Positions 1 to 5,431 of a stretch of 5,431 nucleotides of DNA are shown here, in pieces; position 1 is the first letter of the stretch, and each line of letters starts with the position of its first letter. The notes beneath the pieces are model-generated. The model was not told the origin of the DNA. It saw only the letters and a program-made list of their open reading frames with translations, and searched no databases. The stretch spans positions 1 to 5,431 of the forward strand of contig JASHYD010000625.1 of assembly GCA_030043175.1 (NCBI GenBank). The letters run 5' to 3'. This DNA is from Xanthobacteraceae bacterium (GTDB lineage: Bacteria > Pseudomonadota > Alphaproteobacteria > Rhizobiales > Xanthobacteraceae). The position numbers and the translations under genes are program-made.

Positions 1-439
1 ACACAGCATTCGACGTTGCGGTAACGCGGCTTGCCAGCGTGCCCGGCATTCGCTGCGCGAAGTATCCCGGTGCGTGGCCGGTCAAGTGGCGAAACAGATC
101 TCGGCGCAGGTCGCCGGTAACGCCGACGAACGCAGAGTGCGCGACCAGACCAGCCAATCGCCACAGCCCGCTATCCGCCGCGATCAGTGCGACAAGCAAT
201 CCGAACGCCGGCCAAATGCCGCTCGCGCTGCCGCTCGGATGCGTCAAGGTATCGACCAGCAGCTTGATGCCGTATTGCGTGCCGACCGAGCATCCGACTG
301 CCGCCAGGACCGCAGTCAGGATGGCGGCGTGAGCAGCCCAGCGCCGATAGACGAACCTAAGCGTAAAGGCGATCGGACGGTTGGCGTACCAACTTAGATC
401 GTTTATCGCCATGACACCCGGAAAACTCATAGCTTTCAT
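1..439 (-). CDS. ABC exporter, N-terminal part (transmembrane domain), runs off the left edge
   Basis: The minus strand is open from 439 to the window edge and encodes 146 residues. The protein starts with a short cytoplasmic segment rich in basic and aromatic residues. A hydrophobic span follows at about residues 36-62 and a second at about 75-100. Residues 109-140 contain GDLRRDLFRHLTGHAPGYFA followed by R-M-P-G-T-L-A-S-R-V. This is the conserved intracellular-loop pattern of type 1 ABC exporter domains (family pattern LRxxLFxHLxxxxxxFFxxxxxGxLxSRxT). The ATP-binding domain would lie outside the window, so the substrate cannot be inferred. An in-frame TAA lies a few codons upstream of ATG 439; ATG 430 and ATG 412 are alternative starts, and none has a strong Shine-Dalgarno sequence. 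Family assignment is firm; the transported compound and the exact start are not known. Confidence 0.82.
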   Translation of the reverse strand, partial: MKAMSFPGVMAINDLSWYANRPIAFTLRFVYRRWAAHAAILTAVLAAVGCSVGTQYGIKLLVDTLTHPSGSASGIWPAFGLLVALIAADSGLWRLAGLVAHSAFVGVTGDLRRDLFRHLTGHAPGYFAQRMPGTLASRVTATSNAV

Positions 440-1305
440 GATGCGCCCGCTAGGAAACCCGTTTTACTCGTTGATCAATGGGTCCCCTCTCACAACCGCG
501 CCGCGGCTGCTTGGCCTCATGCTCTGCCAATCCGCCGAGAGAGGTTTCGAGTTTCGGCTGGAAAGCCGACCGCAATGTGACGGCCCACCCCCTGGTCGCG
601 CCAACGTCCTGCTTGATGCAAAGCGTTAGACATGAACCTCCCCAAAAGAAAACACGGTGCCCGATGAATTGCTGAAGGTTGAGAGGCAGGAAGCAGTCGG
701 GTTCCCGCAGTAAGTGCTTAACCCGACAGAGCGAGGTATGTTCCCTGAAATTTTAAATAAAATCTCTGGTCGATATTTCCGCTATTTAAAAGGCGGAACG
801 AGGCCGCCAGGGAGGCGGTTGTGGCGGTTGTTGGGCCCGCAACGTGATCAATGGCCATTAAACGATGCCCCGCTCCGACAACCAGCCCGTCCGATGTCGC
901 TCGGCAAAACGCATAGCTTCGATGCATGCCGGCCGTGCGCAAACGTGCCGGAGCTGCGCCAACCCAGATCAACGTCACCGCGTTTAGCCGGGTGGGGCAA
1001 GCGCGAGGATAACGTATGATTGCGGTAGGGAGGACTATGCCACCGCGGATTGGACCCCAAAACTGTAGATTCGTGGAAGGAGGGCGTTCGAGCGGTCCTC
1101 GGTGTGACGGTAGGCAACGTGGAGATTACCCTCGGTTAGGTTCCGCGCTTTGGCAGCCGCATTTCTCGGGAGTTGTTCCAACGCTTGTTCGTTGCGCTTG
1201 CCGCACAATCTGCTCCGCGGGTCGCGATCGCCCCCCTGCACGCCGGCAGACGTTAACGACGACGATGTCGCCCGGCCAGCCCCAGCCACGCGCACGCGGG
1301 ATCTA
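440..1305. other. 866-nt stretch without a supported gene
   Basis: It lies between the ABC exporter start and the MBL hydrolase stop. Open frames on both strands are short, mutually overlapping and rich in Arg, Pro and Ser, and show no recognisable domain. An AT-rich patch at about 745-792 stands out from the GC-rich surroundings and contains the inverted repeat ATTTTA-AA-TAAAAT (750-763). It could be a promoter or a fragment of decayed DNA. I see no tRNA, CRISPR array or clear terminator here. Confidence 0.5.
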
Positions 1306-2400
1306 TCAAGGGCCACGCTGCACGTTGAATTCGGTATTGAAGCAGACCGGAGTCCGATACTCCTTCGACACCGTGACAATGTTGGGGTTCTCGCCTTTTA
1401 CAGCCTCCGAGATCGGCTCGATCGCGCGCCACAAACCGTTATTGGGGGCATCGTGATGCGCCGGCATGTACACGTCGGGCTTGTACGTCCGAATGTGCTC
1501 GATTGCCTGTTCGACCGTGAGCGTGTTGAGATATGACGCTGCGACGGCGATCAGCGCAAGGTCCACGCGGCCGGTCCGCTCCATCGCTGCCTTCTCCCAT
1601 TCGGAAATCCGGCCGCCGCTGTCGCGGTACATGATGCGGAAGCCGTCATCGAGTGTGATCAGGTAGGCAATAGTACCCTCCGCAATAACCCGTCGATCGG
1701 ACGTGCCGCGTTGCCGGATGACGTTTTGTTCTGCGGCTTCCTCCTCCGTCAATGGCTTTGTCACCTGCTTGAGCGTCGCGTCGATCGGCCCGACGATATT
1801 GGCCGGTGGCTCGCCGTGCCGGCCTAGGATCGGCTCGATGGTGAAACCTGCAAATTTTAGGATTTCGCCGCCCCGTCCCGTTACCGTCCTCACTTGCTTC
1901 GAGTCGATCTGCTGCGTGGCGAGCTTGTCTGTCGTCACTGGCGCGCCGACCACCGTCGCGCCTGTCCTTACTCCGACGGACGCCGCGTCCGACATGTGGT
2001 CGAAATGCCCATGGCCGATGAGAATGGCATCGGCACGTTTGACGTCTGCCGCCTTAAAACCGAGCGATGGGTAGACGCTGCCCCGGTCGTAGTACGCGTC
2101 CAATAGGAGGATATGACCGTCGTGCACCAGCTCAAAATTCGAATAACCGATCCAGCGCACCGCAAGCGTATGCGGACTGCGAGGCATTGCGCCACCGGTT
2201 GAGGCAAGCGTACGGGCGTAACAAGCCGGATCGCGCGGCTCGGTAGCCTGGTCGATCGCATCATTCAATTCGGAACGCGGGTCGCTGAACGGGCGGCCGT
2301 TCCCGCTTTCGCAGATCGTCACAAGCGCAACGACCGCAACAGCAGCACTTGTGCCAAATCGAAATGCTCGGGGATGAACACACTTCATGGCGTCGCTCAC
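1306..2400 (-). CDS. Exported MBL-fold metallo-hydrolase
   Basis: This 364-residue protein has the metallo-beta-lactamase fold. The metal-binding signature HGHFDH is at residues 130-135. Further likely ligands are H195 in GRHG, D260 in YRDSGG and H315/H316 in PAHHD, so a complete two-metal site is present. The domain starts at about residue 80 (VRWIGYSNFEL), resembling UlaG-type or 'metal-dependent hydrolase' members. The N-terminus has basic residues followed by a hydrophobic run (about residues 17-29), consistent with a signal peptide and a periplasmic location. C30 is not in a good lipobox. The longest start is GTG at 2400; ATG at 2388 (MKCVHPRAF) is an equally plausible start, and neither has a strong ribosome binding site. 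The substrate cannot be deduced. The gene is flanked on both sides by gene-poor DNA and is probably transcribed alone. Confidence 0.9.
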   Translation of the reverse strand: MSDAMKCVHPRAFRFGTSAAVAVVALVTICESGNGRPFSDPRSELNDAIDQATEPRDPACYARTLASTGGAMPRSPHTLAVRWIGYSNFELVHDGHILLLDAYYDRGSVYPSLGFKAADVKRADAILIGHGHFDHMSDAASVGVRTGATVVGAPVTTDKLATQQIDSKQVRTVTGRGGEILKFAGFTIEPILGRHGEPPANIVGPIDATLKQVTKPLTEEEAAEQNVIRQRGTSDRRVIAEGTIAYLITLDDGFRIMYRDSGGRISEWEKAAMERTGRVDLALIAVAASYLNTLTVEQAIEHIRTYKPDVYMPAHHDAPNNGLWRAIEPISEAVKGENPNIVTVSKEYRTPVCFNTEFNVQRGP

Positions 2401-2819
2401 GAGGTAAACTACGCCCCAAGAATGATTGCCTATTGGAGATCTGGCAAGAGCCGTTCCCGGCCTCCGTCGCGCGTGATATCAGCATCACCCGACAGTGGGG
2501 CAGGGCCGGGCAAGCACTGGAACGAATACGTCGAACCGCGCAAATATAAAACTGCGCGACAACACAATGTGCCATCTGTCTCGCATCGTCACGCGTGCAC
2601 GATCAAGACCGGGAGCCATTTTCCTCGAAAGCTCAGGACCTGCCCGCTACGCGGAATACGCGTGCGCAATTGGACTCTTTATAAAAATGGTCGATCCGAC
2701 CGCGCGGTCAGATTCTCCTTGCTATTGACATCGGTTTCGACGAGCGCACCAGGAGGCAGGCGGCGCCCGCCGGTGCGCCCGGCGGTGGCGCTGGGCAAAG
2801 CATCGCATCGATGCGGCCG
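2401..2819. other. Intergenic stretch between the IS630 relic and the MBL gene
   Basis: I find no protein here with recognisable features. It contains a near-palindrome at 2694-2713 and AT-rich TATAAA-like tracts around 2541-2550 and 2679-2686. It is the likely place for the promoter of the MBL hydrolase gene, which is read leftwards, but no convincing -35/-10 pair can be fixed by eye. Confidence 0.4.
2694..2713. promoter_or_regulatory. Near-perfect 20-bp palindrome, possible operator
   Basis: The core GACCGCGCGGTC (2698-2709) is a perfect 12-bp palindrome. The flanks ATC and GAT extend the symmetry to 18 of 20 positions. A TATAAA-like tract lies about 10 bases to its left, so on the minus strand the palindrome would overlap a -35 position for leftward transcription towards the MBL hydrolase gene. 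The distance to that gene is about 290 nt. A regulator-binding role is inference only. Confidence 0.3.
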
Positions 2820-3174
2820 AGTATGGGTATACCCCAGTTTCCAGGGGTCGAGTCCACCGGCATCGTGCCTGGCCGGTCTGGCGCTCGTTCTCGCCGGGGA
2901 TATTGTCGAGCTCGGTGAGCAGCGGCCCGGCGGCCTTCAAACGGGGTCGAACAGGCCGTTGCGACCCGCACGGCCTCTCGCTTTTCTCGAAGAGCTTGCG
3001 GCCAGCTCCAAGGCGTGGTTCCTCGCTGAGTGCCGCAGGTTGCCGCACGGCGCTTGGTCCGATCGACGGCCGAGCCGCCTGCTCCGAGCTTGCGCGTGAT
3101 CTCCTCGTCGCTGGCGCCGGCATCCGAGCCAGCAAAATCTGCGCACATTTGAGCGTGCGCGCCGCGATGTTCAT
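2820..3174 (-). pseudogene. IS630-family transposase relic, frameshifted and truncated
   Basis: Pieces of one transposase N-terminus appear in order but in different minus-strand frames. MNIAARTLKCAQILLA (3174-3127) is the start. SDEEITRKLGAGGSAVDRTK (within 3130-3041, another frame) matches the helix-turn-helix of IS630 transposases. AALSEEPRLGAGRKL (about 3036-2992, back in the first frame) and VATACSTPFEGR (about 2968-2930, second frame) are further hallmarks of this family. Between about 2912 and 2835 a third frame gives STISPARTSAR and then LDPWKL, resembling the family's xSxETVRR...LKPW segment. The DDE catalytic domain is missing. At least three frameshifts make the gene non-functional. 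The end at about 2820 is approximate; intact family members are several times longer. I identified the family from memory of its motifs, without a database search. Confidence 0.75.
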
Positions 3175-3216
3175 CTGCCTCTATCCGCCGATACCGGGAG
3201 GCTCCAAAACGTGAGT

Positions 3217-3235
3217 CAATCCAACCCGGGGATTG
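3217..3235 (-). terminator. Small hairpin downstream of the Inh gene, possible weak terminator
   Basis: Perfect 6-bp arms CAATCC and GGATTG enclose a 7-nt loop, 58 nt past the stop codon of the double-Inh gene in the direction of its transcription. A short GTTTTGG tract follows a few bases later on that strand. The stem is short and the T-run is poor, so termination is only a possibility. The hairpin also lies just upstream of the IS630 relic and could belong to the end of that element. Confidence 0.22.
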
Positions 3236-3292
3236 CGATTGAGCTATTGTTCGACTGTCGTCACACGGGAACCATTTTGCTGACAGCGCCGG

Positions 3293-3997
3293 CTATTGGC
3301 GCACCAGATTGATCGGCTCCCGACCCTCGGGAATGCTCCGCTGCCAGTTTCTTGGATCGTTTGCCTCGAAGCGCCAGAAGCGCCCGGCTTTTGATCTGAG
3401 CACCAGCTCGCCGCGATCGAGATACCAGGCCGCGGGCCCGAAGCCCGTGACGATTGGCTCGCAGCCCGGTTTGAGCTTGAGCGCAAAGGCGTCGTCGCCT
3501 GCGGCCACGTTGGTCAGCGTGATCGTGCACACGGTTTTTCCTGAGCCGCGCACCACGCTCCAATCCCCCGCCATCTGGTCGAGCGGAACGTTCACCGCAG
3601 CGGCGGACGCCGCATTCTGCAGGAAGAAGATGCCTTCGCCGGGCCGCTGGGCTTCGAAGATGCCGCTCTCGACTTCGGAGAATTCCAGCACCGGCTTGCC
3701 TTTGCCGTCCATGAGCTTGACGAGGTCGAGACCGCCGATTGTCCAGCCGACGACGTCCTTCAATTCCGGCATCTGCACCGCGCACGTCTTGTCGACTTCG
3801 AGCCTGAACAACGTACCGCTCGGATCAGCCTTGAAGGTCAGGTGGCAGCTGCGGTCGTGATCGGCATTGGAAATCTCCCACTTGCCGATCATGGTCTTAA
3901 AGGTTTCGTTTGATGTTATCGTCCGCTGGGCGGAGGCCTGCGCCGCCGCGACGACGACGGCGAGGACGAGGAAGGCGTGAAGCATGCGACGGGGCAT
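3293..3997 (-). CDS. Secreted protein with two tandem AprI/Inh protease-inhibitor domains
   Basis: The 234-residue product begins with a clear signal peptide (MPRRMLHAFLVLAVVVAAAQ), likely cleaved after ASA at residue 23. Two related beta-barrel-like repeats follow. The first (about 36-128) has GKWEIS, then C51 and C72. The second (about 140-222) has GDWSVV, then C157 and C179. The 'GxW...C...L...C' arrangement, with cysteines 21-22 residues apart, is that of the AprI/Inh family, whose members inhibit serralysin-type metalloproteases in the periplasm. Known single-domain inhibitors are about 120-130 residues, so this looks like a duplication. ATG 3997 was chosen because GGAG precedes it by 8 nt and the signal peptide starts there; an upstream in-frame TTG at 4015 is less likely. 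No protease gene is visible nearby, so inhibition of a metalloprotease is family-based inference; a lipocalin-like structural role is an alternative. Confidence 0.85.
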   Translation of the reverse strand: MPRRMLHAFLVLAVVVAAAQASAQRTITSNETFKTMIGKWEISNADHDRSCHLTFKADPSGTLFRLEVDKTCAVQMPELKDVVGWTIGGLDLVKLMDGKGKPVLEFSEVESGIFEAQRPGEGIFFLQNAASAAAVNVPLDQMAGDWSVVRGSGKTVCTITLTNVAAGDDAFALKLKPGCEPIVTGFGPAAWYLDRGELVLRSKAGRFWRFEANDPRNWQRSIPEGREPINLVRQ

Positions 3998-4065
3998 TTC
4001 GACATCTCCATGCAAATGCGCCGCAACGACGATGGACGGCGCGGGCCTCCCCCGCTCCGGTCGAT

Positions 4066-4093
4066 CGCATTCGCGAAGAAATCCGCAAATGCG
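4066..4093 (-). terminator. Hairpin directly after the reductase stop codon
   Basis: Arms CGCATTCGCG (4066-4075) and CGCAAATGCG (4084-4093) enclose an 8-nt loop and begin at the base after the stop codon. In minus-strand RNA all ten positions pair, one as G-U; in plus-strand RNA that position is a C-A mismatch. No T-run follows on the minus strand, so it fits an RNA 3'-end stabiliser or attenuating hairpin better than a classical Rho-independent terminator. On the plus strand TTATTTTTT follows the stem, so it could also stop transcription arriving from the left. Confidence 0.45.
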
Positions 4094-5056
4094 TTATTTT
4101 TTCGGCGAGGTCTCTGGAACCGGCGTGAGCGGCCCCTTGCCAGATGCCCAGGAGAGCAAATTGTCCACAACGAGCTGATCCATCGCGGCGCGGGTGTAAA
4201 CCGACGCCGATCCCAGATGTGGGAACAGTACCACGTTTTCCATTTCCATCAGCTCCTGGGGAACCTTCGGTTCGTTAACGAACACGTCAAGCCCCGCGGC
4301 GAAAATCTTCTTCTCTCGCAGCGCGGCGATGAGCGCCGGCTCGTCAACGACCGAACCGCGTGCAACATTAATCAAAATCCCTCTCGGCCCGAGGGCCTCG
4401 AGCACCGCGGCATTGATGAGATTGCGAGTCTCCGCGCCGCCCGGCACGATCGCGATCAGCACATCCACGTCATGCGCCATGTCGAGCAGGCTCGGGTAGT
4501 GCTTGTAGGCGACCGCGGCCTGGGGCCGGCGCGAATGATAGACCACCGGGACTCTGAAGGCGTCGAGCCGCCGCGCGATCGCCTGCGCAATCCGGCCCAT
4601 GCCAACCATTCCGACGGTGCGGTCGCGCAGAGTGGCAGCAGTCAGCGGGTAGGGCGCTTGCTGCCATCTGCCGGCCCGTAGATAGCGGTCCGCCTGGGGG
4701 AACTCGCGCACTGTGCACAACAAAAGCCCAAGCGCGGTGTCGGCAACCTCCTCGTTGAGCACATCAGGCGTATTGGTGACCAGGATGCCGTGCGCACCAG
4801 CCCATCTGGCGTCCACGTGGTCGTAGCCGACCCCGAAACTCGATACGATTTCGAGCTTGGGGAACCGCTGCATGAACTCCGCATCGATTTTCTGATTGGA
4901 GTACGTGACCGCAAATGCCCGCACGCGGTCGGCGATACCATTCAGAAACGTCTTCTCCTCGATCAGTCGGTGAACCGTGAACGCCGCCTCCAGGCCCTTT
5001 GCCAGCAGCGGCTTAGCGGGCCCGACCAGCAAAACATCGGGCTTCTTGTCAGCCAT
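4094..5056 (-). CDS. D-2-hydroxyacid dehydrogenase, probable glyoxylate/hydroxypyruvate reductase
   Basis: The 320-residue protein has the usual length and layout of the D-isomer-specific 2-hydroxyacid dehydrogenases. These cytoplasmic enzymes reduce 2-oxo acids such as glyoxylate or hydroxypyruvate with NAD(P)H. The split catalytic domain shows FGVGYDHVD at 74-82. The Rossmann domain has VGMVGMGRIAQAIARRL at 148-164. The catalytic triad is visible as R233 in VARGSVVDE, E262 in NEP and H280 in PHLGSAS. After the second Rossmann strand comes YHSRRP (173-178); basic residues instead of an acidic one suggest NADPH preference, as in GhrB/GRHPR-like enzymes. ATG 5056 (MADKK) is preceded by GGGGAGAG at good spacing, which favours it over an upstream in-frame start at 5092. 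It lies 174 nt downstream of the E2 gene on the same strand and may be co-transcribed with it. The exact substrate is uncertain. Confidence 0.92.
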   Translation of the reverse strand: MADKKPDVLLVGPAKPLLAKGLEAAFTVHRLIEEKTFLNGIADRVRAFAVTYSNQKIDAEFMQRFPKLEIVSSFGVGYDHVDARWAGAHGILVTNTPDVLNEEVADTALGLLLCTVREFPQADRYLRAGRWQQAPYPLTAATLRDRTVGMVGMGRIAQAIARRLDAFRVPVVYHSRRPQAAVAYKHYPSLLDMAHDVDVLIAIVPGGAETRNLINAAVLEALGPRGILINVARGSVVDEPALIAALREKKIFAAGLDVFVNEPKVPQELMEMENVVLFPHLGSASVYTRAAMDQLVVDNLLSWASGKGPLTPVPETSPKK

Positions 5057-5070
5057 GCGACTCTCCCCAT
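5048..5070 (-). promoter_or_regulatory. Ribosome binding site that fixes the reductase start
   Basis: On the minus strand GGGGAGAG ends five bases before ATG 5056. This strong Shine-Dalgarno sequence supports the MADKK start over the 12-residue longer reading from 5092. The extra residues from 5092 also do not resemble the N-termini of this enzyme family. Confidence 0.6.
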
Positions 5071-5128
5071 GATGCACCACGAATGGATGCACAAGATTTA
5101 CGCTGCAATGAAACCGATCTTCGCATCA

Positions 5129-5196
5129 TTCCAGCGAAAGCAGGCATCTCGGTACTCCACAGCATTGCGGGTAACGGATTCCCGCTCTCGCAGGAA
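5129..5196. repeat. Two-armed palindromic intergenic repeat (REP/dRS3-like)
   Basis: The arm TTCCAGCGAAAGCAGGCATC (5129-5148) and the inverse of 5177-5196 match at 16 of 20 positions, with a 28-nt spacer between them. Each arm also folds on itself (GC-GAAA-GC in the left arm; TTCC...GGAA around GC-TCTC-GC in the right). The ATTCCCGC...GC(G)GGAAT style is that of short dispersed repeats common between genes in many proteobacteria, and it recalls the ATTCCC-N8-GGGAAT core of neisserial dRS3. It occupies the gap between the E2 stop and the reductase start and may stabilise or separate the two messages. Only one copy is visible in the window, so dispersal is inferred from the sequence type. Confidence 0.6.
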
Positions 5197-5230
5197 ACAA
5201 GAATCGTTCCAAGGATTTGCGTGGACGGCA

Positions 5231-5431
5231 TCAGATCATCAATCCGACCGGATGCTCGATGAAATGCCGGAATGCCGTGAGCAGCTGCGCGCCCAGAGCG
5301 CCGTCTACGACGCGGTGATCGCATGATAGCGTCACCGTCATCTGGCTCACGAAGCGTATCGCGCCATCCGGAGTCTCCGCCGGGCGCCGCGCCGCAGCCC
5401 CGACCGCAAGAATCGTGGCGTGCGGCGGATT
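5231..5431 (-). CDS. 2-oxo acid dehydrogenase E2 (dihydrolipoamide acyltransferase), C-terminal end
   Basis: The minus strand reads in frame from the window edge to TGA at 5231-5233 and gives the last 66 residues. NPPHATILAVGA at the start is the typical strand of the E2 catalytic core. SCDHRVVDGALGAQLL carries the catalytic His (fragment residue 39) and Asp (residue 43) of the DHRxxDG motif, where the acyl group is passed from lipoyl-lysine to CoA. The tail FRHFIEHPVGLMI matches the usual E2 end. The lipoyl and E1/E3-binding domains lie outside the window. The sequence looks most like the pyruvate dehydrogenase E2 (PdhC) of alphaproteobacteria, but an acetoin or branched-chain dehydrogenase E2 cannot be excluded from the tail alone. 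Confidence 0.9.
   Translation of the reverse strand, partial: NPPHATILAVGAAARRPAETPDGAIRFVSQMTVTLSCDHRVVDGALGAQLLTAFRHFIEHPVGLMI

Noticed and set aside
39..397. Two overlapping plus-strand open frames at the left edge
   Set aside because: They are antisense to the exporter frame, which shows clear membrane spans and the ABC intracellular-loop motif. The plus-strand translations have no domain-like features.
714..1456. Several open frames of 86-146 codons on both strands
   Set aside because: They overlap each other or the MBL gene, lack good ribosome binding sites, and give low-complexity Arg/Pro/Ser products without any family resemblance.
2300..2320. Lipoprotein signal around C30 of the MBL hydrolase
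   Set aside because: The residues before the cysteine (V-T-I) do not fit the usual L-[AS]-[GA]-C lipobox, so an ordinary signal peptide or anchor is more likely.
2825..2848. Palindrome GGGTATACCC and the overlapping ACCCC...GGGGT inverted repeat as a regulatory site
   Set aside because: It falls inside the IS630 relic, where it coincides with the LDPWKL-coding segment, and has no promoter or gene start next to it.
2374..3099. Long plus-strand open frame (241 codons)
   Set aside because: It overlaps the 5' end of the MBL gene and is antisense to the IS630 relic. Its product is Arg/Pro/Ser-rich with no recognisable motif, as expected for a GC-rich shadow frame.
2708..3174. Minus-strand open frames of about 146-150 codons taken as intact genes
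   Set aside because: Each contains only alternating fragments of an IS630 transposase, so they are better described together as one frameshifted pseudogene.
3309..4681. Plus-strand open frames of 183 and 234 codons
   Set aside because: They are antisense to the Inh protein and the hydroxyacid dehydrogenase, both of which have unambiguous family motifs on the minus strand.
1..5431. CRISPR arrays, tRNA or rRNA genes, riboswitches
   Set aside because: I saw no regularly spaced direct repeats, cloverleaf-like segments or rRNA-like sequence on either strand.

Overview
The window is GC-rich and reads like a chromosomal segment of an alphaproteobacterium of the Hyphomicrobiales (Bradyrhizobium/Xanthobacteraceae-like). 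This placement is an inference from base composition and from the style of the encoded proteins (a PdhC-type E2, a GhrB-like reductase, an exported protein with Inh domains, and an IS630-type relic). No rRNA or other marker gene is present to prove it.

Every gene I can support lies on the minus strand, so transcription runs from high to low coordinates. At the right edge (5231-5431) is the C-terminal end of a 2-oxo acid dehydrogenase E2 acyltransferase carrying the DHRVVDG catalytic motif. A 174-nt gap holding a two-armed palindromic repeat (5129-5196) separates it from a complete D-2-hydroxyacid dehydrogenase, probably a glyoxylate/hydroxypyruvate reductase (4094-5056). A strong hairpin abuts the reductase stop codon. 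About 96 nt further on begins a secreted protein with two tandem AprI/Inh-type protease-inhibitor domains (3293-3997). Next comes a multiply frameshifted, truncated IS630-family transposase relic (about 2820-3174). A roughly 300-nt stretch with a near-perfect 20-bp palindrome leads into an exported metallo-beta-lactamase-fold hydrolase (1306-2400). An 866-nt stretch without a convincing gene (440-1305) follows. The left edge holds the first 146 residues of an ABC exporter (1-439), whose reading frame leaves the window.

The genes do not form one obvious pathway. The E2 and the 2-hydroxyacid dehydrogenase both handle 2-oxo acids and could share a transcript. The Inh protein and the MBL hydrolase both look exported but have no visible partner here; in particular there is no protease gene. 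The two long gene-poor stretches, one of them containing the IS relic, suggest a decaying region between functional genes. I see no convincing new multi-gene system. The points most worth a second look are the duplicated Inh domain, the IS630 relic, the repeat between the E2 and reductase genes, and the hairpin after the reductase gene.
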